DNA from: Yoonia sp.
GTDB lineage: Bacteria; Pseudomonadota; Alphaproteobacteria; Rhodobacterales; Rhodobacteraceae
NCBI GenBank assembly: GCA_023263855.1
Contig: JALQUF010000003.1
Span: 20,657 to 84,656, forward strand
Length of the DNA stretch: 64,000 nucleotides
Reading direction: 5' to 3'
The notes beneath the pieces are model-generated. The model had not been told where the DNA came from. It worked only from the letters and a program-made list of their open reading frames with translations, and did no database searches. Of this stretch, positions 20,394 to 30,525 are shown piece after piece. The first letter of the stretch is position 1, and each line of letters starts with the position of its first letter. The position numbers and the translations under genes were made by a program.

Positions 20394-21031
20394 TGCATTA
20401 CCTCTTCGCCTGATCCGCCACGCAGGGCGAATTCGATCAAAGTCATGAGCGTTTCACGCCGCGTGGTCAAGGACGGCGCTTCCAGCAGGGCCTGTTTATC
20501 TTCGGGGTCAAACGGGCACAGCATCGAAAGCGAATTGATCAACAACTCATCCTCCGCCTCGCCCAGACTTTCCCAATCGGTCGATAGACCCTGATCCACC
20601 AGATAGCGCCCAAGCGCGTCCATGAATTTGTCGCGGTCAAAGCTGCTGTCCTGCTCTGTCGGGCCAAGATCGCGGTCAAAACCCTGCCAGTTCACCTTGC
20701 AGCGGCGATAGGGCGTAAAGCCTTCCACCTCTTCCACAATCCTGAACCGTGACGCCCCCGACAGCGTAATCATATAGCGGCCATCCTCGGTTTCGGAAAA
20801 CGCGGTGACTTTGCCCGCACACCCGATGGTGTGCAGCTTGCCACCCCCATTGGGTGTCTCATACGGTTGCACCATCCCGATCAGGCGGGACGAGGTTTTC
20901 AACACATCATCCAGCATCGCCAGATAACGCGGTTCAAACAGATGCAGCGGCAAGCGCGCGCGCGGCAAAAGCAGCGCGCCCGGCAAGGGAAACACAGGAA
21001 TTGTGTCGGGTAAATCAGTCTTTGATATCAT
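20390..21031 (-). CDS. LON peptidase substrate-binding (N) domain protein, no ATPase
   Basis: [32 protein letters not shown]; about 213 aa only. Confidence 0.92.
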   Translation of the reverse strand: MISKTDLPDTIPVFPLPGALLLPRARLPLHLFEPRYLAMLDDVLKTSSRLIGMVQPYETPNGGGKLHTIGCAGKVTAFSETEDGRYMITLSGASRFRIVEEVEGFTPYRRCKVNWQGFDRDLGPTEQDSSFDRDKFMDALGRYLVDQGLSTDWESLGEAEDELLINSLSMLCPFDPEDKQALLEAPSLTTRRETLMTLIEFALRGGSGEEVMQ

Positions 21032-21058
21032 ATCAAGCAAGATAGACCGAACGGCCCA

Positions 21059-21976
21059 TCAGGCAAATATCATTGAAGACAGTTTGCGCCGTCCGTTCAG
21101 CACAATGGGGTCTTTGGCCTCATGCGCGTCAAAAATCTTGAACAACTGGGTCTTTGCCGCGCCATCATTCCATTCACGATCGCGGCGGAACAGCTCAAGC
21201 AACTGGTTCACTGCCTCCTCTGCCTGCCCATTCGCGTGCAGGGCCGTGGCAAGATCAAACCGCGCTTGGTGGTTGTCGGGCTCAGCCTCAACCGTGGCCT
21301 GCAATTCGGCAACGGGGCCTGCATTGGCCGCCTCGCGCGCCAGCAGGATTTGCGCATGAACAGCTTCCAGCAAAGGATCGGTTGAAATCTCGGCGGGGGC
21401 GCCGTTCAAAACGGCCTCAGCCTGATCCACATCGTCCAGCGCAAGGTAAGACCGGACCAACCCGGCATAGGCAGGGGCATTGCTCGGCTCTTCCTGCAAG
21501 ATCGCGGCAAAGGTTTCGGCGGCATCAGCGGCCGCCCCTTCTGACAACATCTGCTCGGCGGCCTCAATAGCCGCGCTCAGGCCTTCGTCTTCGGGCTCAC
21601 CTGCCATTGCGGCGATCTTTTCGACAAAGGCATTAATCTCGGACGGCGGCAGTGCCCCTTGAAAGCCATCAACCGGGCGGCCCTGATGGAACGCATAAAC
21701 GGTCGGGATAGATTGCACCTGCAACTGGCCAGCATAGGCCTGGTTGGCATCCACGTCGATCTTGACCAGCTTAACGCGGCCCTTCGCAGCGGTCACAGCC
21801 GCTTCGATCGCAGGGCCAAGCGTTTTGCAGGGGCCGCACCATGGCGCCCAGAAATCCACGATCACCGGCACGGTTTGCGAGGCTTCAATCACATCCGCGA
21901 CAAAGCTTGCGTCGGTGCCGTCCTTGATCAGATCAGCAGCGCCCCCGGCATTAGTATTTGCATCGAGTTCCAGCAT
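21059..21976 (-). CDS. Thioredoxin-domain/TPR protein (CnoX/YbbN-like)
   Basis: VDFWAPWCGPCKTLGPAIE plus C-terminal TPR-like region. Confidence 0.9.
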   Translation of the reverse strand: MLELDANTNAGGAADLIKDGTDASFVADVIEASQTVPVIVDFWAPWCGPCKTLGPAIEAAVTAAKGRVKLVKIDVDANQAYAGQLQVQSIPTVYAFHQGRPVDGFQGALPPSEINAFVEKIAAMAGEPEDEGLSAAIEAAEQMLSEGAAADAAETFAAILQEEPSNAPAYAGLVRSYLALDDVDQAEAVLNGAPAEISTDPLLEAVHAQILLAREAANAGPVAELQATVEAEPDNHQARFDLATALHANGQAEEAVNQLLELFRRDREWNDGAAKTQLFKIFDAHEAKDPIVLNGRRKLSSMIFA

Positions 21977-22084
21977 GGTCCGTCTCCTTCACATTCTCTT
22001 TGCGCCTTATATGTGCGCTATAAGCCGCTAGGCCAAGGGGCAATGCAGCTTTACCATTTCTGTGGGCACTCTTAGCGTGGCATT

Positions 22085-22723
22085 ATGACAAAAACAGTTC
22101 TGATATTCGGTGACAGCAACACCTACGGCACCCCGCCCGCCCATGCGCGGGGGGAGTACCGGCGCTTTGGGCCGGAAACGCGCTGGCCTACCGTGATGCA
22201 CGCTGCCCTCGGGCCGGAATGGACCTTGATCGAAGATGGTCTACCGGGGCGCACCACAAACCGCGCCGATCCGATCATGGGCGCGCATATGGACGGGCAA
22301 CTGGGGCTGCGCATTGCTTTGGAAAGCAACGGACCGATTGATTTGCTGATCATCATGCTGGGCACCAACGACCTGCAAACCCATCACGCATCAACCGTCG
22401 CACAGATCGTCGGCGGATTGGCCGGATTACTGGCCATCGCCCGCACCGAACCCTATCAGCTGCGGCACAACGGCTTTGACATACTGCTTGTCGCGCCGCC
22501 CACAGTGCTCGAACAAGGCACCTTCCGCGAAACGTCGCTGGGGGCGCATGAAAAATCACGCGATCTTCCTTTTGCCATCGCGCAGCTTGCCGACCACTGG
22601 GGGATCGCGTTTCTGGACGCAGGGGCGCATATCAAACCCAGCCGCCTGGACGGGATACATTTCGAACCGGAAGACCACATCATCTTGGGCAACGCCATCG
22701 CCGCCAAGGTCGCCGCGCTGTGA
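22085..22723 (+). CDS. SGNH/GDSL hydrolase (arylesterase-type)
   Basis: FGDSNTYG, DLLIIMLGTNDLQ, LDGIHFEPEDH blocks. Confidence 0.92.
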   Translation: MTKTVLIFGDSNTYGTPPAHARGEYRRFGPETRWPTVMHAALGPEWTLIEDGLPGRTTNRADPIMGAHMDGQLGLRIALESNGPIDLLIIMLGTNDLQTHHASTVAQIVGGLAGLLAIARTEPYQLRHNGFDILLVAPPTVLEQGTFRETSLGAHEKSRDLPFAIAQLADHWGIAFLDAGAHIKPSRLDGIHFEPEDHIILGNAIAAKVAAL

Positions 22724-23124
22724 TGCAGCCCAAACTTGGCGCTATCGCTGTCGTTCTTCACGAAGGCCGCTTCCTTTTGGTCAAGCGCAAGAAAGAGCCG
22801 AACGCAAACACCTGGGGCTTCCCGGGCGGGCATGTCGAACTGGGCGAAACCGCGCTGGACGCCGCTGTGCGCGAACTGGCGGAAGAAACCGGCGTAACAG
22901 GCCAGGCGGAACGGTATCTGACCAATATCGACGTAATCGTCCGGGGCAATGACGGGATTGTCCGCTTTCACTATCTGCTGGCCGTTGTCATCTGCCGGTA
23001 TCAAAGCGGCACACCGCAGGCGGCAGATGATGTCAGTAACGCAGGCTGGTTCACCCCGGCCGAGGCCGCCACCCTGCACCAGAGCCCGAACCTGCAAGAT
23101 ATCATTGACCGGATGATGACGTAA
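22720..23124 (+). CDS. NUDIX hydrolase
   Basis: Nudix box GGHVELGETALDAAVRELAEETGV. Confidence 0.95.
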   Translation: MMQPKLGAIAVVLHEGRFLLVKRKKEPNANTWGFPGGHVELGETALDAAVRELAEETGVTGQAERYLTNIDVIVRGNDGIVRFHYLLAVVICRYQSGTPQAADDVSNAGWFTPAEAATLHQSPNLQDIIDRMMT

Positions 23125-23142
23125 GGTGGTTTGAAACCCTCC

Positions 23143-23859
23143 CTACTCGGTCACAGCCACCATTGGTCCCAGCTGAAACCCAAAGTCACTGCGCCCTTGG
23201 TCGCGCGCATAAAGCCGCGACACCTTGCCGTCGAAATACAAGGCATTGGGCAGTTTCAGATAGTCGCGAAAGAAGCTGCCAAATTCGTGAAACGTAACGC
23301 TTCCGTTTGAAATCACGAAAACGGCCGTGCCACCATCGGCACTCGTCCCTACCCCATTGCGAACGAACCGCGACGTGCTGTCAGGCAAGAACCGCGGGTG
23401 CAGCGCGCCATCAATCACCAGCATCGGGCCTGATTGCGTCGCATCGCGACAGACGGGGGCGCGGTCCACGTAGTCCAGTGTCTCGTACACCTGCGCACTA
23501 TCTTCATTGATGCAGAGCACCCCATTGGGCAGCAAACCAAAGTTGCCGGGGCCGGCATTGGGGATCACCCGCATCGTCTCAACCCCGTCCTCACGGTAGT
23601 GTCCAACGGGCGAACGATCATCGTGGTACATTCCGGCATTCATCGCGAAAACAAGACTGTCCACCTCAGGCAGCGCTTCGATCCCGCCAAAACTGCCAAT
23701 TACGACACCCTCTGCATCTTTGTGAAACAGGCTGAGGTTTTCTGACGCCACATCGACCGTACAGGCCGTGAAGCTATTGCCGCCATAATCGATATCCGCG
23801 CAAGTCACCGCTGCTGCGGGCAGCGGCCAAAACAGCAGCAGCACCGCAAGCCAGCGCAT
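23143..23859 (-). CDS. Phosphodiester glycosidase family protein (NAGPA/DUF2233-type), exported
   Basis: Signal peptide; AMNAGMYHDDRSPVGHY, FGLLPNGVLCI, RNGVGTSADGGTAVFVIS. Confidence 0.85.
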   Translation of the reverse strand: MRWLAVLLLFWPLPAAAVTCADIDYGGNSFTACTVDVASENLSLFHKDAEGVVIGSFGGIEALPEVDSLVFAMNAGMYHDDRSPVGHYREDGVETMRVIPNAGPGNFGLLPNGVLCINEDSAQVYETLDYVDRAPVCRDATQSGPMLVIDGALHPRFLPDSTSRFVRNGVGTSADGGTAVFVISNGSVTFHEFGSFFRDYLKLPNALYFDGKVSRLYARDQGRSDFGFQLGPMVAVTE

Positions 23860-24254
23860 CAGTCGTCCAGATCCTGACGTACATGGTCTTTTGCCAAAAG
23901 CGCGCGGGTGGCGTCGATCTGATCGAACGTGCCGTCAATCTCGAACCGTAGCTCAGGCGCGAACTTCATCGTGCCTCCCTTGACCACCAGATGCCGGATT
24001 TCATGCCTATTGCGCCGCAAGGCGTCCAAGGCCTCTTGCTTGCCCTGCCCCCCCAGCGGCAACACAAAGGCCGTTGCGATTCGCAGGTCGGACGTCATCC
24101 GCACTTCGCCCACCGTAATGGACATGCGCGCCAGTTCGTCATCATGCACGTCGCCACGTTGCAGGACTTCGGAAAGTGTGCGGCGGATCACCTCGCCCAC
24201 GCGCAACATACGCTGGGTGGGGGCCTTGCCGTCTCGGTTTGAATTCTTTGCCAT
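23859..24254 (-). CDS. rbfA: Ribosome-binding factor A
   Basis: [22 protein letters not shown]...[19 protein letters not shown]. Confidence 0.92.
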   Translation of the reverse strand: MAKNSNRDGKAPTQRMLRVGEVIRRTLSEVLQRGDVHDDELARMSITVGEVRMTSDLRIATAFVLPLGGQGKQEALDALRRNRHEIRHLVVKGGTMKFAPELRFEIDGTFDQIDATRALLAKDHVRQDLDD

Positions 24255-24349
24255 ACTACTCATTTAGTCATTGCAGCGCCCGATGCCAAGCAAGCCTTTG
24301 CGTCAGCGGCAATCCGGCGCTAAACGGGGGCAGGAAAAAGGGACACACT

Positions 24350-25159
24350 ATGACAGACACACCAGGCATCGTGATCACCGGCGGATCGGGCCGCATGGGG
24401 CAAATGCTGATCAAGACCGTGCTGGCCTCTGACAAATGTCGGCTGGTCGGCGTGTTAGAGCGGACAGGCCATGATTGGGTCGGGCAGGACATCGGCACCA
24501 TGATGGGCGGCCAACCGGTTGGCGTTGCCGTGACCGACGATGCGGTCGAAGTGTTTGCCAAGGCGCAAGCCGTCATCGACTTTACTGCACCCGCTGCGAC
24601 CGTCGGGTTCGCAGGCATTGCCGCACAGGCGCGGGCCGTGCATGTCATTGGCACGACGGGGCTGTCTGACGATGATCTGAAAGCCATCAACGCCGCATCG
24701 CGCCATGCAGTGATCGTCCGCGCGGGCAATATGTCACTTGGCGTGAACCTTTTGGTGCAGTTGACGCGGAAAGTCGCCGCTGCACTGGATGAGGATTTCG
24801 ACATCGAAGTCATCGAGGCGCACCACAACCAAAAAGTTGATGCGCCATCCGGCACGGCCCTGATGCTGGGCGAAGCCGCCGCCGAAGGGCGCGGCGTCAA
24901 CCTCAAAGACGTCAGCGACAGCGGACGCGACGGGATCACCGGCGCGCGGCAACGCGGCGACATCGGCTTTAGCGCCATTCGTGGCGGCGATATCGTGGGC
25001 GAACATGACGTGCTTTTTGCCGCCGCTGGCGAACGGATCGTGCTGCGGCACATCGCGACAGACCGCGCAATCTTTGCCCGTGGCGCGCTGAAGGCCGCGC
25101 TTTGGGGACAAGATAAAGCCCCCGGCGAATATGACATGATGGATGTCCTTGGCATCTGA
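24350..25159 (+). CDS. dapB: 4-hydroxy-tetrahydrodipicolinate reductase
   Basis: [47 protein letters not shown]. Confidence 0.96.
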   Translation: MTDTPGIVITGGSGRMGQMLIKTVLASDKCRLVGVLERTGHDWVGQDIGTMMGGQPVGVAVTDDAVEVFAKAQAVIDFTAPAATVGFAGIAAQARAVHVIGTTGLSDDDLKAINAASRHAVIVRAGNMSLGVNLLVQLTRKVAAALDEDFDIEVIEAHHNQKVDAPSGTALMLGEAAAEGRGVNLKDVSDSGRDGITGARQRGDIGFSAIRGGDIVGEHDVLFAAAGERIVLRHIATDRAIFARGALKAALWGQDKAPGEYDMMDVLGI

Positions 25160-25189
25160 CCAAGGCAATTAAGACAGGACAACACCCCT

Positions 25190-25639
25190 ATGACTGCCAA
25201 CAAACGGATCGTTCTTTCAAGCGATCATGCCGCAATCGACATGCGTCAGGCGATTGCCGATCACATCACCGCCAAAGGCTGGGAGGCCGTGGATATCGGG
25301 CCCCAAACACCCGAAAGCACGCACTATCCCGCACATGGCGAAGCCGCCGCACGGCGCGTGGCCTCGGGTGATTGCGCACTTGGAATCATCCTGTGTGGGA
25401 CAGGGCAGGGCATCATGATGGCCGCCAACAAAGTCAAAGGCATCCGCTGCGGCGTTTGCTCTGACGTCTTTTCGGCGCAAATGATCCGCGCACACAACGA
25501 TGCCAACATGTTGTCGATGGGCGCGCGCGTCATCGATACTGCACGCGCGCTTGAACTGGTTGACGCTTTCCTTGATGCAGAGTTCGAAGGTGGGCGTCAC
25601 GGCACACGGGTCGATATGATCAAGACGATCGAAGCCTAG
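25190..25639 (+). CDS. rpiB: Ribose-5-phosphate isomerase B
   Basis: SSDHAAIDMRQ, GIILCGTGQGIMMAANKVKGIRCGVCSD. Confidence 0.95.
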   Translation: MTANKRIVLSSDHAAIDMRQAIADHITAKGWEAVDIGPQTPESTHYPAHGEAAARRVASGDCALGIILCGTGQGIMMAANKVKGIRCGVCSDVFSAQMIRAHNDANMLSMGARVIDTARALELVDAFLDAEFEGGRHGTRVDMIKTIEA

Positions 25640-25748
25640 CGCACAAATAGGTCCAAAAGCGCCGATGCAAGGCGCAAATTGACGCGCGAGTGAACCAAAT
25701 CCGCCCGCGCGTCGTACCAAGGGTATTCGTTCGCTAACGGAGGACCCT

Positions 25749-26111
25749 ATGAAACACGTGTTCCTGTCTTTGATCTTTGCAACCGCTGCCGCACCAGCCT
25801 TGGCTGAAAGCTATGTTCCCGTGAAAGACCAAGAGACATTCCTGTCGCTGGTCACGGGCAAAGAACTGCGCAATTTCTTCTACGGGGTCCGGCTGAATGT
25901 ACTGCCTGACGGGCAAATCGATGGCTCGGCCATCGGCTGGGGCATCGAAGGGCAGTGGACCTGGCAGGATGGCTATTTCTGCCGCGAGCTTAGCTGGGGT
26001 GGCGACCCGATCCCCTACAATTGCCAGCTTGTCGAAGCGCGTGGCGATGACAGGCTCCGGTTTACTGTGGATCAAGGCGCGGGGGATTCCGCATCCTTCC
26101 GCCTGCAGTGA
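25749..26111 (+). CDS. Small secreted conserved hypothetical protein
   Basis: Signal peptide MKHVFLSLIFATAAAPALA; SD-like GGAGG upstream. Confidence 0.7.
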   Translation: MKHVFLSLIFATAAAPALAESYVPVKDQETFLSLVTGKELRNFFYGVRLNVLPDGQIDGSAIGWGIEGQWTWQDGYFCRELSWGGDPIPYNCQLVEARGDDRLRFTVDQGAGDSASFRLQ

Positions 26112-26112
26112 T

Positions 26113-26682
26113 CTAGCCCAACCCGACCGAACCGTAGCGCAGGATGACCGGCACGATCAGTTCTTCTTCATCAATCAGATGCCGGTCCAACAGCTGTTCG
26201 AGACGGGCCAGTTCATCGCGAAACCGCCCTGCGGCGGTTTGCAGTTTCTCGCGGCTATCGGCCGCGCGAATGACCTCATTTGCGCGGTCGACAAACCCCG
26301 AAAGCAGCCCGTCCAGATCATGATGATCCTGATCTAGGATCGTAAAACCCTTTTCGATCCGCGCATCCTTTGTCACCAGTTTGGGAAAGTAATAGCTGTC
26401 TTCAATCGTATGATGCTCGTGCAGGCCATTGACGAACATCCCCCCATAGCGCGCTGTCATCGCAACATAGGGCTGTGCATCCGTCTTTTGGTCCAACAGC
26501 GCCTCGGTTCCGCCGCGCAATTCGGACATTAATCGGCGAAACATGATGTGCCGGTCGAGCCAAAAACGGATCAACCCGTCAAAACCCGGGTCGGTTTCCC
26601 AGCCTGCGCGCGGATAATCCGCAAGCAAGACGCGCAAGGCATCTGGCAAACGTTCACGTTCAAAAAGGCGCAGATTATCCAT
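26113..26682 (-). CDS. Hemerythrin HHE cation-binding domain protein
   Basis: HIMFRRLM, HEHHTIEDSYYFPKL, LDQDHHDLDGLL, HLIDEEELIVPV iron-ligand pattern. Confidence 0.88.
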   Translation of the reverse strand: MDNLRLFERERLPDALRVLLADYPRAGWETDPGFDGLIRFWLDRHIMFRRLMSELRGGTEALLDQKTDAQPYVAMTARYGGMFVNGLHEHHTIEDSYYFPKLVTKDARIEKGFTILDQDHHDLDGLLSGFVDRANEVIRAADSREKLQTAAGRFRDELARLEQLLDRHLIDEEELIVPVILRYGSVGLG

Positions 26683-26824
26683 GTCGTTGTTCCTTTTGAA
26701 GCTGACTGGCAGCACTCTTATCCCGAATTAGCCCGTATCAGTCGGGGCGCGCATTGCCTCATCCAACCGGCATACCGCGCTAAGATTTAAGCACGCCGCA
26801 AGTTTGGTGAATTAGATCGATCTG

Positions 26825-26843
26825 TCGCAGGGTCAACCTGCGA
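26825..26843. promoter_or_regulatory. Perfect inverted repeat upstream of opp operon
   Basis: TCGCAGG-gtcaa-CCTGCGA. Confidence 0.5.
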
Positions 26844-26915
26844 ATACTCTTGCCATTTCCTGTCTCGCGTCAAAAGATAGCTGCACCAGCGCCAAATGCG
26901 CTTATCAGCCAATGA

Positions 26916-26936
26916 TTGTATCGCAAACAGATACAA
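26916..26936. promoter_or_regulatory. Perfect inverted repeat immediately upstream of oppA start
   Basis: TTGTATC-gcaaaca-GATACAA, 17 nt before the ATG at 26954. Confidence 0.55.
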
Positions 26937-26953
26937 CAAAAGGGAGATACTCC

Positions 26954-28588
26954 ATGACACTTAGAACAAAACTACTGGCAACAACATCCGCCGTATTGAT
27001 CGCCACCACCGGTGCGCTCTACGCCGATGGTCACGCCACACACCCCGATACAGGCGAAACGCTCGCCTCTGACCAATCCTTTACCTACCGCGTGGGCGAT
27101 GAAAGCCCGTCGATTGACCCTGGTCTTGTCGAAGATGTGGATGGCGCCGATGTCGTGCGCGACCTGTTCGAAGGTCTCTACAATCAGGATGCAGCCGGCA
27201 ACCTGATCCCCGGCGTCGCCCTCAGCCACACGGTCAGCGACGACGGCCTGGTCTACACATTCACCCTGCGTGACACTGCAAAATGGTCCAACGGCGATCC
27301 TGTCACCGCCGGTGACTTTGTCTATGCCTGGCAGCGTGCCGCGTCGCCCGAACTGGCATCACCCTACAGCTGGTACATCGACCTGATGTCGATCGAGAAC
27401 GGCGCTGACGTGATCGCAGGCGACATGCCCACATCCGAACTGGGTGTAACAGCCATCGACGACACCACACTTGAAGTGCGCCTGACACAGCCCTTGCCGT
27501 ACTTCGCGCAAATGGTCACGCATGGCACAACCTTCCCCGTCCATCAGGCCACGATTGAAGAGCACGGTAGCGATTGGGTTCTACCCGAAAACATGGTGTC
27601 GAACGGCGCCTATGTGCTGACCGAGTTTGTCCCGCAAGAACGGCTCGTCCGCGAACGCAACCCGATGTACTGGGACAACGAAAACACCATCCTTGATAAG
27701 GTGACAAAGCTGGTCATCACTGACGAAAACGTGGCGTTGACCCGTTATCTTGCAGGCGAGCTGGACTGGACAGATGTTCCCGCCGGTCAATTCCCGCGGT
27801 TGTCTGCCGAGTTCCCGGATCAGGCCGTTTCGGTGCCGCAGGCATGTTCCTATTACTATATGTTCAACCTGCGCGACGGGGCACCAGAGGAATTGCAGGA
27901 TCCCAACGTCCGTAAGGCGCTTAGCCTTGCAGTAGACCGCGATATCATCGTCAACAACGTGCTCGCTGGTGGTCAGAAAGCGGCCTATACGTTCACCCAC
28001 TGGGCGACTGCGGGTTTCGAGACGCCAAATATCCCAATGGCGGACATGACCCAAGCCGACCGTAACGCGATGGCACAAGAGCTGCTGGCCGAAGCCGGTT
28101 ACGGCTCGGACAACCCGCTCAGCATTGATCTGGTCTACAACACCAACGAATCCCACAAATCGGTCGCAATCGCGATCAGTCAGATGTGGAAGCAGACACT
28201 GGGTGTCGAAACCACATTGGCCAATCAGGAATGGCAGACCTTCCTTGAAGCGCGCTCCAACGGTGATTTCGACGTCGCCCGTGGCGGGTGGTGCGCGGAC
28301 TACAACGAAGCCTCGACCTTCCTTGATCTGATGGACTCGGGCTCGGGCTATAATGACAGCAAATACAACAATCCCGAAGTTGATGCCTTGCTGGCCGCAG
28401 CCAAAACCGCAGACAACCCGCAAGCAAACTATGACCGCGTCGAGGAATTCATCGCACAAGATACGCCGATCATTCCCATCTACCACTACGCCGCTGTCGA
28501 CATGTTTGCGGACAATCTCGAAGGCTGGCCCACCGAGAACTTTGAACAGAACTGGTACTCCAAGGATCTTTACAAGATCGCCGAGTAA
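26954..28588 (+). CDS. Peptide ABC transporter substrate-binding protein (OppA-like)
   Basis: Signal peptide; SBP family 5 pattern (DLFEGLYNQDAAGNLIPGVA, TFTLRDTAKWSNGDPVTAGDFVYAWQR). Confidence 0.95.
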   Translation: MTLRTKLLATTSAVLIATTGALYADGHATHPDTGETLASDQSFTYRVGDESPSIDPGLVEDVDGADVVRDLFEGLYNQDAAGNLIPGVALSHTVSDDGLVYTFTLRDTAKWSNGDPVTAGDFVYAWQRAASPELASPYSWYIDLMSIENGADVIAGDMPTSELGVTAIDDTTLEVRLTQPLPYFAQMVTHGTTFPVHQATIEEHGSDWVLPENMVSNGAYVLTEFVPQERLVRERNPMYWDNENTILDKVTKLVITDENVALTRYLAGELDWTDVPAGQFPRLSAEFPDQAVSVPQACSYYYMFNLRDGAPEELQDPNVRKALSLAVDRDIIVNNVLAGGQKAAYTFTHWATAGFETPNIPMADMTQADRNAMAQELLAEAGYGSDNPLSIDLVYNTNESHKSVAIAISQMWKQTLGVETTLANQEWQTFLEARSNGDFDVARGGWCADYNEASTFLDLMDSGSGYNDSKYNNPEVDALLAAAKTADNPQANYDRVEEFIAQDTPIIPIYHYAAVDMFADNLEGWPTENFEQNWYSKDLYKIAE

Positions 28589-28604
28589 TCACACCACGTG
28601 ATAG

Positions 28605-28634
28605 ACCGCGCCCCTTTTGCAGGGGCGCGGTTTT
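28605..28634 (+). terminator. Intra-operon attenuating terminator after oppA
   Basis: ACCGCGCCCC-ttttgca-GGGGCGCGGT followed by TTT. Confidence 0.8.
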
Positions 28635-28659
28635 CCCAATCTGTTAGGACACCTGACAT

Positions 28660-29583
28660 ATGCTGAGCTTCATCGTTCGTCGCCTTGCCGTGGCTATCCC
28701 GACCCTTTTGATATTGGTCGTGCTGTCGTTCATCTTGATGTACGCAGCCCCCGGCGGCCCCTTCAATTCCGAGCGTCCGTTGCCGCCCGAGGTTCTGGCG
28801 AACATCGAAGCCAAATACGGACTGGATCAGCCGTTCTGGAAGCAAATCGTCAACTATGTTGTCAGTGTCGTCACCCAGTTCGATTTCGGCCCGTCCTTCC
28901 AATACAAAGACCGCACCGTCAACGATGTGATCGCCCAAGGCTTTCCGGTCACGCTGACCTATGGGTTCTGGTCCTTTGTTGTCGCTGTGACCATTGGCGT
29001 GTCCTTGGGTGTCGCGGCGGCCATCAAGCAAAACACATGGATTGATTATTTCGCCGTTGGCGTCTCGATCGGTGCACAAGTGCTACCGAACTTCGTCATG
29101 GCCCCAATCCTTTTGCTGGTTTTCACGCTTTGGCTGGGCTGGTTGCCCGGTGGCGGTTGGAACGGCGGGCAGTGGCAATTCCTGATCATGCCGGTGATCG
29201 CGCTGTCCACATCCTACATGGCCTCCATCGCGCGGATCACACGGTCGTCCATGCTTGAGGTGCTGAACACTAATTTCATCCGCACGGCCCAAGCCAAAGG
29301 CCTGCCGATGCGCCGCGTCATCTGGCGGCACGCGATGAAACCCACCATTCTGCCGGTCTTGTCCTATCTGGGGCCTGCCTTTGTGGGCATGATCACCGGA
29401 TCAGTGATCATTGATGTGTTCTTTTCCACCGGCGGGATCGGCCAGTTCTTTGTGAACTCGGCCTTCAACCGCGACTATTCCGTCATCATGGGGATCACCA
29501 TTCTGGTGGGCACCCTGACAATCCTGTTCAACCTTGTGGTCGATATCCTTTACGCATGGATCGACCCCAAGATCCGCTACTAA
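28660..29583 (+). CDS. Oligopeptide ABC transporter permease OppB-like
   Basis: BPD-transport permease with RTAQAKGLPMRRVIWRHAMKPTILPV EAA-type loop. Confidence 0.94.
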   Translation: MLSFIVRRLAVAIPTLLILVVLSFILMYAAPGGPFNSERPLPPEVLANIEAKYGLDQPFWKQIVNYVVSVVTQFDFGPSFQYKDRTVNDVIAQGFPVTLTYGFWSFVVAVTIGVSLGVAAAIKQNTWIDYFAVGVSIGAQVLPNFVMAPILLLVFTLWLGWLPGGGWNGGQWQFLIMPVIALSTSYMASIARITRSSMLEVLNTNFIRTAQAKGLPMRRVIWRHAMKPTILPVLSYLGPAFVGMITGSVIIDVFFSTGGIGQFFVNSAFNRDYSVIMGITILVGTLTILFNLVVDILYAWIDPKIRY

Positions 29584-29596
29584 GGGGGTCGTTCAG

Positions 29597-30523
29597 ATGT
29601 TTCCCAACAGAGCCGCCGTCGAAGGCGTCGCAGACAGCATGCAACTGGCCGAGGTCAAGGGCCGGTCGCTCTGGGCCGACGCGCGCATACGTTTTTTCCG
29701 CAACCGCGCTGCGGTCATTTCACTGATCATGCTGGCCGGGGTCGCCGCCTTCGCCCTGTTTGGCGGGGCTTTGGCCCAATATGAGGGGGACTATGTTGAT
29801 TTCAGCCTGATTGGCAGCAACGCCTATCTGGGCGTGCCCTCAATAGAAACCGGCCATTACTTTGGCACAGACAGCAACGGGCGAGATCTGTTCGCCCGCA
29901 CGGTCCAAGGCACCGGGATTTCGCTGATGGTCGGCGTCATTGGCGCCTTGGTCGCGGTAATCGTCGGCACGCTTTATGGCGCGACCGCTGGCTATTATGG
30001 CGGACGGGTCGACGGGATCATGATGCGGATCGTGGATGTGCTGATGTCGATCCCCTTCATGTTCGTGCTGATCCTGATGCTGGTGATCTTCGGACGCTCG
30101 ATCTTCATGCTGTTTCTGGGCATTGGCCTGATCTCATGGCTTGATATGGCACGGATCGCGCGGGGGCAGACGCTGACCATCAAGAATAAGGAATTCGTCG
30201 AAGTGGCGGTCGCCACCGGCGTGCGCCCCAGCAAGATCATCCTGCGCCACATCGTGCCCAACCTGCTGGGTATCGTGATTGTCTATGCCACGCTTCTGGT
30301 GCCCAATATGATCATCTTTGAAAGCTTCATCAGCTTTCTGGGGCTGGGCGTGCAAGAACCCGCCACGTCACTGGGCGCCCTGATCAACGAAGGGTCGCGC
30401 ACGATGCAATTTGGCTACTATTGGCAGATCGCCTTCCCGCTTTTCTTCTTTGTTGCCACAATCTTTGCCTTCTTCTTTGTCGGTGACGGGCTACGCGACG
30501 CACTCGACCCCAAGGACCGCTGA
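29597..30523 (+). CDS. Oligopeptide ABC transporter permease OppC-like
   Basis: FGTDSNGRDLFARTVQGTGISLMVG; EVAVATGVRPSKIILRHIVPN. Confidence 0.94.
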   Translation: MFPNRAAVEGVADSMQLAEVKGRSLWADARIRFFRNRAAVISLIMLAGVAAFALFGGALAQYEGDYVDFSLIGSNAYLGVPSIETGHYFGTDSNGRDLFARTVQGTGISLMVGVIGALVAVIVGTLYGATAGYYGGRVDGIMMRIVDVLMSIPFMFVLILMLVIFGRSIFMLFLGIGLISWLDMARIARGQTLTIKNKEFVEVAVATGVRPSKIILRHIVPNLLGIVIVYATLLVPNMIIFESFISFLGLGVQEPATSLGALINEGSRTMQFGYYWQIAFPLFFFVATIFAFFFVGDGLRDALDPKDR

Positions 30524-30525
30524 AT

